Assembly (NCBI GenBank): GCA_022702545.1
Contig: JAHRBC010000006.1
Location: 434,001-498,000 of the forward strand
DNA from: Phycomyces nitens
Lineage: Eukaryota; Mucoromycota; Mucoromycetes; Mucorales; Phycomycetaceae
Direction of reading: 5' to 3'
Length of the DNA stretch: 64,000 nucleotides
Below, in pieces: positions 22,401-34,145 of the stretch. The notes below the pieces were generated by a model. The model did no database searches. It worked only from the letters and a program-made list of their open reading frames with translations, and was not told where the DNA came from. Made by a program: the position numbers and the translations under genes. Position 1 is the first letter of the stretch. Every line of letters starts with the position of its first letter.

Positions 22401-25400
22401 ATTGGATTCTTTACAAGAGACTTGGTAATCAGTTTGAATTATCACCCGAATCCATCACTAGAATATCAAGATCCCATCTGTCGGGAATAGCCAAAAAAGG
22501 GAATTTTTGGCTGCCCATAATGACGCCTGATCTTTCAATGGCTGCAGAAAATGATGGTAAAAAAAAAGTCATGGTTGTGCTGCCAACTTTCTGATGGTAC
22601 AAATTTTCGGTTTAAGACAGCCGTAAAGCGATTATTAAACGCATTTTTTAACGCATATCCTCATACTCTTTATAATGTGTTCGAATCACAGAGACTATAA
22701 GATCATTTAACCTTTGTTAGTAAATATAGGGTGCCTGAGGGGCCAATTAAAGAGATTGTGTAAATTATATGAAGCTGCAGTGCGTCAATACTACTTTTTA
22801 GTCTAAAATTAGTCATTGCCAATGTAAAATGTTACACACTAATAAATACTTCTTGGTAAGCCAACATATCATACATGTATTCACTAGATCTATTAAATGT
22901 AACCACATTGGGTACTAGAAATGCTTCTATAACTTGATAATTTGTCTTGATATATTTGCAACCTAAAATACTCTACTTGTCTGTCAAGAGGTATAGACTA
23001 GTACTAGTTCTGGTGTTGAATATCCCGACATCCAATATATTATTCTGTAAGATCAGTACCACAGGGCTTATGGCTCAACTTGGCACTTTTAGTTATAGAG
23101 GGTCTTTAAGGGACCCAATTTCTCTAGTGCAAATGACATCAAAAAAAGTCTACCCATAACTTGTAATGATCTATAAAAATAACGCAAATCTACGAGACCC
23201 AGTAGCATGTCACACACTATTTCTGATAAAGACATCCTCAAGACATGGAGCTTAAATCAAAAAATACCCTTGGATAAATGTTTAATTGACACCATTATAT
23301 AAAACCCTTTTTTTTACACTAACACAACTTGTACGGATTATCCCAGTAACTGTCATGATCAAGCATGCGAGTTGAAATTGATTACATTTATTCAACAATC
23401 ATCGTGATAAAATCCGGCCCTGACAAATAAATTGGGATTGTTGGAGTAAAGGCTCAGTAATGAGATGACTTTCTACACATCAACATAGACTATCAAGTTG
23501 CTTGTTGCAGAGAAAAAAAAGACAAGATAGATAGATAGAGAGAAAATTGAATTATTAAAAAGTATACCAAATAGCTTTAGACCATTTGGTTTTGTGAAGA
23601 CTACTAATATTTATTCCGAGGCTGAATGGTGGGATACGTGACCCTCCTTTTATTTTTAGTAATTTAAACACTTTGGTTGTGAATGATTGTATCATAACCA
23701 CTAGCTTGGGTTCTAAAGATCAGGCACCAAACCAATAGAGTGTACTATTGAATTCAATGCGTGCGCTCGTGTGAATGCTTATTATGAGCATGGAATTATG
23801 CCAAATGCAAGAATTCTATTGGTTTTATATCTTTGATTCTTCATGGCAATGAGCCGAAATACAGGATTCTTTAAAGCATATGCCCTGAATTAATGGCATT
23901 TCTGGTACCGTCCATTAAGATAGCCTTTACAGTCCATAATTGCCTTTGGTGTAAACAATAGCATACTTGATCATTTGGCCACTTTAATGCAATTACGTCA
24001 AGATTATCTCTTGATACAATGCAATGTAAGAGAGTTAAAATGCAAAGGAATTATAGTTGTTGGAATACACATGCATATAAAATATACATGTATACATGTA
24101 TACATATATACATATATACATATTAATACATAGTGCTTACAAGTATTATACTCTAGGACTTTGTGATGATAGTCATGTAAAGATTAGTCTATATACGGAC
24201 CCACGACCTTGTCGGGATTCAGATCACAATATTCTTTTCTCTCTCTCTAGTACTTTATATTATCAATGGCTATATTCTTATCAATCTATATAAATAAATA
24301 AATATAAATGAAAACTGATTTATGAGTGCAATGGCTATAACTGTATAGATAAGACTAATATCCCAACCAATGATCATCGATCTCTATATAACAATACAAG
24401 AACCAAAGAGTTTAAATATCCAAGAGCATATTTTTTATCACACCAAAAGATGGGTCTTGATAATGATTGTAGAAAGATATGTTATCTGCCTGCATATTTC
24501 AAATGTCGTGCATCTGGTGGGTTCCACAGTCAAGTGTACCTTTTTTTTGATTTAAAGATGTGTTTAGATTTGTACGAGCACCATTTAAAATATATATATA
24601 AATTCGTGGGAAGGTTTATCATCAAGGTTGAAAGGGAGATGGTATGGTCGAGTAACATTCATCGTACGTTTATGATTTTTTTTTGAAAGATCTCTAATCA
24701 TTTTCCCAGCAATTGGCTTTGCAAGGTACCTTGGAAAACCATGTCTTTTGGTGACACCAGGTAGATAGCTTTCAATCAATTATATACTTTAGTAAATCGA
24801 TATCTCTGATGAAGTTTTATCCGAAGTTGTAAAGAGTACACTTCCAGAATTAAGTGATCCAATGGGTCAAGACATTGGCCTGATCCTGTTAGTCAAGTGT
24901 TTTCCGAATTGACTTTTGAATGTCGTTATCCAATTGTTTGGATGACAACCTGGTTTACGGATTGGGCAGAGAGGATTCAAAACATTTGCGTGAAAAAAAG
25001 ACCTGTTATTGGTTTGTTTCTTGCGGCAATGTATTTCTTTTTCAAGTTGTGCGGAATTGGGTGTTCTTGGATGTGGGGATGTGGTTGGTGTAACCACAGA
25101 GGCGGCTAGTTAATGGCAGACAATAGAGTGAGTAAGTGAGTGAGTTCAGGCATTTTAAACCAAACTCGTTGGAATTGGAATGAAGCCAGAGTACAAGAAA
25201 GGATATTAAAGAGAAAGAGAGAGGCTCGAAATAGATCCAGATTTATACATGTATGAACGGACTAGGCCTGGGTTTCTAGAAGTAAAGCCAAGGCATTCAA
25301 ATAAAATAGTATTATTATTAATAATAATAAGGGGGAAAATATATTATATATATGTATATATATTATATATGTACAAATGGCGGAAAGCAAACAAAATGCA

Positions 25401-26498
25401 CCCGATAGGTAGGAAAAGGTCAGAAAGTAAAAAAAAAATCAATGGATTTGATTTTTTCTTTTGGCTTTCTTACTTTCTCGATACTTCTTGTAAGAAGTAA
25501 AGAAGGGCGGGATATCATATGGATATATATTAAGAAAGCTTTGTTTTGTGTGGATCGACAGTAAGAGTGGGGAAGTCCTTTAGAGGCAAGTGATAAAAAG
25601 TCACCATGGAAATGAATCTCAATCTATTGAAACACCGGTATCTTTTTTCCATTACAAGTATCCTCAAGAAGCTCTTGGCTGATAAGATAGACTGCGTTTA
25701 TTGGCGGAGTTGTCTATTCTTCCGAACACCATTTGAGTCTATTTTATGTTTCCGTCTTTTTCCTTTGAATGAATAAGCAATGAGATTTGAAACAGTCGAG
25801 TGTTGGATATTCTAATATCACCATGGCAACAAATTAAAGCGACTGTATCACTATAGAAACAAGGAAAGGCCTATGATAGGTCCCATTAGACAGATCAATT
25901 CTCACGATATATAAATATGTCTATTATTGATTTATTTATTTGTCTGTTTATTAGTGGTGAAGGACTGCTGGACCAATCACAAATCTTATTGTACAACTAA
26001 GCCATGAAGCTTATCTCAGATTGTCTTACTTTGGATCGAACGTATATCTCTGTAATATCTATCACCTGAACAATTAACAGAAAGTAAATTAAATCGAGAC
26101 AGAAAATTCAATAGGCCTTTTGATCTAGTCAAAAACAGACCTTTGAATGCCCAGTTTTCGCCAGAATTACATGGAGGGCATATAAAGAACCCAAATACGA
26201 TATTTGTATAAGGAAATGGCCGCCGTTGAGAGGTCATTTGCTCCAGTAGTTTTTGATACCGCACTATATGGTAATAGGTTCTCCGTCTCCTCTTGGAATC
26301 AACGTGTCGTACTACTGTCATTCGATATCGGAGATACAGATGCTTTTGAATGAATAAAATAGCATACTAACCTTTTTATACACCTATATATAAATATATT
26401 ATATTTTTTTTTCAAAAAAAAAATATATATATAAAGGCAGCTTCTTTTTCAAAAAAAAAACTTTCTCTATATTTTTAAATAAATTAATCTTACTCACA
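22401..26498. other. Gene-poor AT-rich region
   Basis: No supported gene. Short frames near 24290-24690 (for example DNDCRKICYLPAYFKC) have Cys residues spaced like an eroded zinc-binding motif, but no family can be named. AT dinucleotide runs occur at 24070-24125 and 25330-25375. The last 100 bases before 26499 contain two A9-10 runs after TTC, probably the promoter/5'UTR of the transporter gene. Confidence 0.5.
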
Positions 26499-27898
26499 AT
26501 GGCTGAGACAAATCTCGAGCGTACCATGTCCGCAACTTCTGGTGAAAAGTTCTCCATGCGAGAGAATGTTTCGGCAGACCAATGCGACGAAGGTGGTGTC
26601 GAACAAGCCAACCCCTACGGACATGGACAAGGCAATTTCTTGACAGCTTACTTTAACGTCGTCTGCGTTGTTGCTGGTACCGGTACTCTCGGTCTTCCAA
26701 AAGCATTCGCCATTGGTGGTTGGTTAGGCATCCTCATTCTCGGTCTTTCCTACTTTATGGCCGTCTACAGTGGTATCATTCTCATCCGCTGTCTTTACGC
26801 CAAACCCGGCCAACGTCTTCACGATTACAAAGCAATCGGTACTGCTGCCTTTGGCTGGCCCGGTTACATTATCGCATCTTCCCTCCATATTCTCAATCTC
26901 TTTGGCTGTCCTGCTCTCTACCTTGTGTTGGCCGGTGGCAATATGCACGAATTGCTTCAGAACACTGTAAGTCACAATATATTTATTTATTTAATAATTT
27001 ACCAGTCCCTGATCTTAAATCTTTCCTTTTCTAGGCTGGTGCATTGACAGATGTGTACTGGAAGATTATCATTGGTGTATTCTTGTTGATTCCATCCCTG
27101 CTCCTAAAGACTCTCCGTGAAATCACTGTATTGGCAGCTGTCGGTGCGCTCTGCACCATGATGGCTGTTTTTGTTGTCCTCATCCAGGCCCCCATGGACC
27201 ATAATGCTCACCCCAACCCAGAAGCATACTCTACTAATGGTGTCATCTGGACTGGTTTCCCTTCTGCATTGGCCACAATTGCCTTTTCTTTCGGTGGTAA
27301 CAATACCTACCCTCACGTCGAGCATGCCTTGGCTAAGCCTAGACAATGGAACTGGGCTGTCGCTACCGGTCTCTCTACCTGCACTGCCCTTTACTTCTTG
27401 ACTGCTATTCCCGGCTACCACTCCTATGGTCACTCGACCCAGTCTCCCATCTACAACTCTCTTCCCCATGGCGCTGGTCGCACTCTCTCTATGATTGTCA
27501 TGACTATTCACGTCATTCTCGCCATCCCAATCTACACCACCTCTTTCTCTCTCGAATTCGAAAAGTTTGTCAAGTGTGATGAAGAGAGAATCGGTAAGGT
27601 CGGTGCCTGGATTGGCCGTGCCATTATTCGTACTGCTACCATGGTTATTCTCGTTATCCTCGCCATTTTTGTGCCTTACTTTGATGACTTTATGTCTCTC
27701 ATTGGTGCTCTTGCCACATGTGGTCTTGTCTTCCTTTTGCCTGTCCTCTGCTATCTCCGCTTGACCGGTATCCGCAACAAGCCCTGGTATGAGCTTGCTT
27801 TCTGTGCCTTGACTGTCTTCTTGGGTATCATTGGTTGTGTCTTTGGTACAATTGACTCCATCAAGGCCTTGATCAGAGACTTCCAGAGCGAAGCTTAA
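26499..27898 (+). CDS. AVT-family amino-acid transporter (Aa_trans / AAAP)
   Basis: Two exons (26499-26966, 27035-27898) give 443 aa. After a polar N-terminal tail of about 45 residues the first helix carries the family signature NVVCVVAGTGTLGLPKAFAIGGWLG, followed by about ten more hydrophobic helices (for example SLHILNLFGCPALYLVLAGG, SALATIAFSFGGNNTYPHVE, TMVILVILAIFVPYFDDFMSLIGAL). Family members (yeast AVT1-7, plant AAPs) exchange or symport neutral amino acids across vacuolar or plasma membranes. The sequence does not decide which membrane. Codon use is strongly C-ending compared with its surroundings, which suggests high expression. The start is supported by an A-rich leader and no upstream in-frame ATG. 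Confidence 0.92.
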
Positions 27899-29315
27899 TC
27901 TAAATCTTATTCCAAACTTTTCTTTATCTAAACCCTAATGCCAATCATGGTACATTAGTCTCCTATTTATAACTGTACTTTTGTCACTATCATTTATTCT
28001 GTCTATATTTCTATTCTTTCCATCTATATACATACAAACCGTTCTTCTTGTTTTTTATATTTATTTATTCTATTTATTTCTATCAAAGATCTATCATTTT
28101 TGAAATAACAATAATAATAATTATAATTATAATATTAATACAACCATTCCAACAACCAATGTCCAATGTCGCAGCCAGTCAAAATTGATGTCGTTGGCTA
28201 ATTAGAAATATTGAAAATGATTTCGACGACAATGATTTCTTGGCATTTTAAAAAAAAATATAGAATGCAGACCAATTCTCTTTGGATATAGTCTTTTTGT
28301 TCTTTAATTCTTTGACATTTAACTAGAGTACAATATTTTTTGTTCAAATATGGACATGGAAATGTCATTAACAAGAATGGTGGGCCATGATACCATGGAG
28401 TATATATTGTAAATCAGGATGAGTTTATTGTTTAGGCGATTGCGACTCATAGTGAACACTTGGTTTATGTTTTAAAAATATTTCTTGCGTTTTCTTCTTC
28501 TTTCTTTTTGATGGTTGATTTTCAAAAACATGCTTATTATTTGAAATATGCCATGCCATACATTGTTTAATACAAAGATCAAGATATCTATATACAATTA
28601 ATTTGTTGTAAAGAAGGGAAACACAACCCTGATACCTTTTGTTTCAATGGGGTTTTGGATACCAATCAGCACTGATTCTTGTGTTTCAAATACGCAAAAA
28701 AAAATGATATATTTTGGTAAATTGAACCCAGATAGAAGCGCCGTCGATAATTGACCGCAAATTCGTCTCAAAGGACAATCCTTGAAACCTCTTGGATGTG
28801 AGGTTGTTTGTACAAAAGGGGGAAACTAGGTTGAAATGAAGGGATTCGGAAATGATGATACATTCATTTGGTGGGTTGGCCGTGCATAGAATATATATAT
28901 ATATATGTGTGTGTGTGTATGTGTGTGTATGTGTATGTATATATCTATATATAAAAGGCAGCTTGATAAATCGCCCTCCTTTTGATTCCTACATCTAAAA
29001 AATTGATATTTGCAAGGGACTAAAGAGTCTTGCAAAAGATTGGCACATACACTCACTGGTTTTCATTGAATTGAATACCCATTGAGCTCCAAGATCATTA
29101 TGGAGCTCATTGTTTCAATTGGGGATCAAACTCTTATTCATCTTGTTAATCTTTACTTTCATCTACCATCATATCATTTCCGTATTAACTTTGCACGTGA
29201 AGAATGACAAATGATTTTTTTTATCTAATTTTGAAATAATGGTTCTCAGGCCTTGTTTTTTTCCCCACAACCAACTCAATATTTTCTATTTTACTTTATT
29301 TATTGCTTTTTCATA
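27899..29315. other. Intergenic region between transporter and ACBP genes
   Basis: Presumed 3'UTR of the transporter (TC-rich, then ATAATAATAATT), followed by AT-rich DNA with a TATATATGTGTGTGTG tract at 28896-28945. No coding sequence recognised. Confidence 0.6.
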
Positions 29316-30589
29316 ATGACCACATCATACTCATACGCTACCCAGGTTCTATTTTGTCGTGCCCTGGCTGTTGTTCGAACATTACCCGACAATGACACTA
29401 TTCAACTCACACCAAGCGAAAGATTGAATCTCTACGGTCTTTATAAGCAAGCAACACAAGGCGACTGCAATCAGCCAAGGCCGTCTTCAAGAGATGGAGC
29501 CGAATCTGCTAAATGGTAAAAAAAAAAAGAAGCTCATATTGGAATCTCAGGACATTAAAATAAGTATTTGTATTGTAGGAAGGCCTGGGACCGTCTCCAG
29601 GGTTTGTGTCCCACAGACGCACAAACATTTTATGTAGAAGCTTTAGTGGAGCTTATAGGCGAAGTAGGTCAATCAAGGCTACTATTGTTTTTGTGAATTG
29701 TTTGTTTATTAACTTTTCTCAGTTTATCAAAACATATCCCCACCACCCAAACGTGGATTCCTTGTCAGAATCACTCAATTACCTGGAGCAACCCAGTGAT
29801 GATGGTCAAGGTAAATATACACATGTTGGTGACCAGAAATTGTATTAATGTGGCCGCCCAGAACACCTTGTCGAGCCAACAGATAGAGAAGAAGAATATT
29901 ACCTTGGCCCTATCCAGTCTCCCTTGGACAATTACTCTCTCCCACGCCACTACGCACTTTCCGAACCATCCCTATTGACAACCACAAGTCACAGCACTCA
30001 GGAATATCCCATGACACCTGACTTGTCGCCTAGCTACCAAAAGATCCATCGTTATCCAAAGCGTTATGTTCAGCCCATGGACTTTCTTTACCAACCAAAC
30101 GATGCCTCTGACACAGACACAATTGATCGTGAAGTAGCTGCCATCACTGCACCCCTTGCATTGAGTTCACCTGACTATCACCCCTACCAGAAACCATCCT
30201 CATCCTCATCAGCCAGACCAAAGAACAGCAACAACAGCAACAATAATAATGGGCTGACAAACCATCGCTCTCGTCCAGACATCACTGAACGTGCAATGGA
30301 GAAGCTACAGACAGAAGTAACCGGTCTAGCCGAGCAGCTGGCCATCCTCCGTCGTCAACAGGCCGAAAGAGACACACGCAAACGACAGCTACGATGGTCA
30401 TGGCTGTGGTTGGGAAAGACGGTTCTCAAACACACCTTGGTAGACACAATAATATTTCTTGTCCTATTTTTGATTATGTGGCGCCAGGGATCTCCCTGGG
30501 CTCACAAGATCCTACAACATGTTGGGGGAGGAACACAAAAGATGATGCGCTCTTTGGTTCGACGGGCTATATTGTGGAGAGCTACATGA
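29316..30589 (+). CDS. Membrane-anchored acyl-CoA-binding protein (ACBD5-like)
   Basis: Four exons (29316-29515, 29579-29663, 29723-29810, 29862-30589) join in frame to 366 aa. Residues 1 to about 110 form an ACB domain: LPDNDTIQLTPSERLNLYGLYKQATQGDC, then KAWDRLQGLCPTDAQTFYVEALVEL, with the Y-K-Q-A-T and K-A-W acyl-CoA contacts in place. A long polar middle follows, a basic coiled-coil-like stretch (MEKLQTEVTGLAEQLAILRR), and one C-terminal hydrophobic helix (LVDTIIFLVLFLIMW) with a basic tail. This order matches ACBD4/5 and fungal ACBPs anchored in peroxisome or ER membranes, where they deliver long-chain acyl-CoA. The third intron's acceptor (GCCCAG) is the only one that keeps the frame open. 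Confidence 0.9.
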
Positions 30590-30950
30590 CAAGTAAAAAA
30601 AGCATATACATCATCATTATCATTAAACAGTAACTCTTCTTGGCATCAAAAGAACATCTTTATTTTATTTATTAAACTGTGGGTTGGACAGTGTGCGAGC
30701 CGGATAAACTCTCTCGACACGGAGTAATTTCTAGTCCGGTCCGGAAGTGATCAAAATGATTCTAGAAATAAAAAATAAAAAAACTATAAAAGCTAAAGAA
30801 TTGGATTTCTTTTTCATTTTTATTTATTTATCGTTATTTTAAAAAAAAGAAAAAAAAAATAGTTCTCGCATTTTATTTTTTATTTATTTTATAGTTGTAC
30901 TACATTCATTCCAAAAACCAAAAACCAAAAAAAAAGCGCAAATATCGATC

Positions 30951-31748
30951 ATGTCATCATCAATGCACGTGACCAATCCTCACTTGGTGCTAATAAAGGA
31001 TATGACGCCCCAAATGAAGAATTTCGAGTGTGAGGTGATTGTGATCCAAAAGGGTGAGTTACGTTGACATGTGACTATAATGGTTCGAGACTAATTAGTC
31101 TATAAACTAAAAAAACTAAAAAATAAAAAATATATATAGACCATGAGCCCCATTTCACTCGTCTTGGGGAAGGGATCTACAAGGCTCTAGTGGCCGATCG
31201 GACAGCAAGTATTGCTCTTAATGTATTTGGGACCAAAGGCAGTTTATTGAAACATGGTGATATTTTGCACATCCGGGGAGCGTAAGGTTTTAATTTCTAT
31301 ATACAAAGATTAATGACTAACCCATCAACTTAGCCAGAACAGGCTCTTTCAAGGACAAATGTGCCTTTCGGTCATGAAAGAAGGCGACATCAAGAGGATC
31401 GGCCAAGATACTTTTCCGTTTGTAGAAAAGCCCAATCTATCAGAGGCTGAGATTATTCCTCATCGACCCAATCAGTTTAGACAAGACCAGGCTTCCTTTC
31501 CTGATCAATCTCAACGAGCAGTCAATCCACAACGATCTCCTAATCGTCCTCAACGTGGACATGGAAACTTTTCAAAAGGAAGAAAGCCTAGATCTTCTGG
31601 TCAGCGCGATCTAGACCAGCCTACTGATAATAGGATCAATAACAAGGTTCCATCAAGAGACCCTCGTCTAAAGCGAGCTGCAGATACCCAACCTCTTGAG
31701 ATACCACAAAAGACACGTCGGAAAGTGGAATACAATGAATTTGAATAA
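30951..31748 (+). CDS. SOSS complex subunit B-like single-stranded DNA-binding protein
   Basis: Three exons (30951-31053, 31140-31281, 31334-31748) give 219 aa. The first 110 residues form one OB fold in the order typical of SOSS-B/NABP (human SSB1): LVLIKDMTPQMKNFECEVIVIQK, then YKALVADRTASIALNVFGTKG, LLKHGDILHIRGAQ and CLSVMKEGDIKRIGQDTFPFVEKPNLSE. The last piece corresponds to '[29 protein letters not shown]'. The C-terminal half is disordered and rich in Gln, Arg and Pro, as in family members. SOSS-B binds ssDNA at double-strand breaks and promotes recombination. Partners (SOSS-A/INTS3, SOSS-C) are not in this window. Confidence 0.88.
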
Positions 31749-31841
31749 ATAAATAGCCTTGCATCATCTTTGGTCTGTTGTGGTCATGATTATTTGTATT
31801 ATACTTGTATTATGGCTTCTTTGTTAGATATATGAATATGT

Positions 31842-31881
<40 letters not shown>

Positions 31882-31937
31882 CAGTGCGCTTTTGCTTGCA
31901 TCTCATTCTCATTCTCATTCTCACCATCATCCTCTTT

Positions 31938-33257
31938 ATGCTGCCTCTGGACACCAACAATAACTCGGCAGATGTAACTGTCGCATCGTCTTATCAGCAC
32001 ATCATGGAGACCTTGGCCAAGAAGCATCTTTGTGAGGAATCTACTGTTCAAGGCCTTTTGGACTTGCGATACTCTGTCCTATCTCTTGTGTGTCCAGATA
32101 AACTGCGTGGCAGGGTCTGGAAACTGCTTTTATTGCTTCCAAATGTATCTGCGTCCTGCTACATCAATATCGTTCATCGAGGCCCAAGTCTGATGGACAC
32201 CAAGATTCGCAACGACACCTTTAGAACAATGACGACAGACACCAGCTTCCTAGAACATGTATCTGAAGATATGCTTATCCGAGTATTGAATGCATTTGTG
32301 TGGATTAGTCGGAAAGGTATATTGGTATTATGGTATTAAGGGCATGCAACCAAACGGATATTCACACATCTCAAAGGTGAATACACAGACGATACATCAG
32401 AGGAAATCCAGCTGAGGCAGTACTTCCAAGGCCTGTCTTCATCGTCCAAAGACCTCACTTATGTCCAGGGCATGAACATCCTTGCTGCGCCGTTCTTGAT
32501 GGCCATGCCCGAAATGGAGGCATTTTATTCTTTTTCAACCTTTCTTTGGAGATGGTGCCCACTCTATGTCCATCCGACACTCAAGGGAGTTCATTGTGGA
32601 GTCAGGGTAAGAGTAATTACTTTAAACCATGTACTCAAGATACCCAGCTAGTGGACCTTTGTCTTGCTGCTCTAGATCCTACGCTTTATGGATATCTACT
32701 TGGAAGAGGATTGACGGCTAGTATATACGCATTCCCATGTAAGTCTATAGACATCACCATACAAATCTCGACTAAGCAATCCTATATTTGTAATTACCCA
32801 GCTGTGCTGTCCTTTTCTGCCTGTACGCCTCCTCTGTCAGAATTGCTGCAGCTGTGGGATGTCATGTTTGCGTTTGGTGCTCACCTCAACATTCTCTATA
32901 TCATCTCTCAGATCGCATTGGTTCGCCGTGAACTGCTGCAGAGTTCAAGGTAAAGGGCAGTAATTAATCAAGACATGAAATTAATCAATCTATAGCCCAA
33001 TGAAGATATTGAGAAAACTACCACCTCTTCAAGCACGGCCCATTATCAATATTGCAATGGTGTTTTGCAAGAAACTTCCGGTCGATCTGTATGAGAAGCT
33101 GGTTAGACATGCGTACGATGAGTCGGTCGCAGATGAGCTGGGTGTCAAGGTGGTTGCGGATTTTGATCAGCCTCAAAACGACGTAAGTGGTCTGCCGGAT
33201 TACATGACCGAAGCAATGGGTTCGACAAGGTCTTTTTATGAATTCAAGAATCAGTAA
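31938..33257 (+). CDS. BUB2: BUB2/Cdc16-like TBC-domain GAP of the spindle-position checkpoint
   Basis: Five exons (31938-32316, 32377-32606, 32648-32738, 32802-32949, 32996-33257) sum to 369 aa in frame. TBC landmarks are LRGRVWKLLLLLP, LTYVQGMNILAAPFLMAMPEMEAFYSFSTFLWRWCPLYVHPTLKGVH, LVDLCLAALDPTLYGYLL, ASIYAFPSVLSFSACTPPLSELLQLWDVMFAFGAHLNIL and PMKILRKLPPL. The word order and the CACTPPL / FAFGVHLN-type motif are those of BUB2 (yeast) and Cdc16 (fission yeast), the GAP half of the two-component GAP that restrains Tem1/Spg1 at the spindle pole. The canonical IxxD arginine finger is not obvious to me. The ATG at 31938 is chosen as the first in frame; the third intron-like gap at 32607 is only 41 bases. 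Confidence 0.88.
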
Positions 33258-33977
33258 TATATTTTGTAATAATAATAACAGTAACAGTAATAACAATAAT
33301 AATAATAATCAATTAACCATCTATTCTCTTACAAAGACCATAGCTATTGGTATTGGATATTGGATATTGGATACGTTGGGGTCAAAATATATATATAAAA
33401 AAAAAGGATCTATACATGATCCTATAGGCATGTGCTGGTAGGCCAAAAAGGCAGCCTTGTGATGGGCATTTGTACAAAACCATCAACTGGTACAGAATGT
33501 ACAATGACCCGAGGGATTTGATGCAGTCCTTTGGTAACCTGCAGGGCTAGTGATTTGAATGCGTATACCTATTTGGCCTAGTAGAGCCATATACATCATA
33601 GCCTAGAAAGACCTGCTGGCTGGCTGGCTTGGATGACAGCAGGAAATCCAAAGAGGATCAATGGCCCAGCAATGGTTCCATACAAAATTGCGGAGATGGC
33701 AAGGCTCATATCCATGGGTCTTGTAAGCGTTTGGTTGGCTTCTACTTTTACTAGTTGACCAATAATTATTGAGCCATTTGTGCTTAAACACACATCCACA
33801 TGGCTTGTCTCGGCCATGCGGAGAAAAGGACAGGAGGGAGGGGGATGACATATATGATTTTTATATATTATATATATATATGTATTTATTTATTTTTGCT
33901 TTATAAACATAATATTTTTCCCGCAATCAAAAAAATACAAAAATCCATTCTTCTTTCTCTTTCAATTCACAAGTCCA

Positions 33978-34145
33978 ATGGCCACCTCAACAACCACTGA
34001 CCAAGGATACTTTGCCTACATCATCAACCTCTTGTTGATCCACAAGCCACGAGAAGAACGTGTCAAGGTTAACCCTCGCCAACAATTGATGCCAGCACGA
34101 CAGCTGCGGCGAGACCGTACACGGCGCATTCGAGGTGGCATTTAA
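33978..34145 (+). CDS. Candidate small basic protein, 55 aa
   Basis: A single uninterrupted frame encodes MATSTTTDQGYFAYIINLLL.. and ends RQLRRDRTRRIRGGI. It has a hydrophobic segment (residues 10-22) followed by a strongly basic tail, and resembles no family I know. Supporting signs are a TATATATA-rich stretch about 110 bases upstream, a pyrimidine/A-rich leader (TTCTTTCTCTTTCAATTCACAAGTCCAATG), C-rich codon choice unlike the flanks, and a short A-rich 3' flank. It could be an expressed microprotein or chance. Confidence 0.45.
   Translation: MATSTTTDQGYFAYIINLLLIHKPREERVKVNPRQQLMPARQLRRDRTRRIRGGI

Noticed and set aside
26016..26321. 101-codon frame on the minus strand upstream of the transporter gene
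   Set aside because: No motif, no supporting splice or promoter signals, and composition unlike the confirmed genes. Treated as chance.
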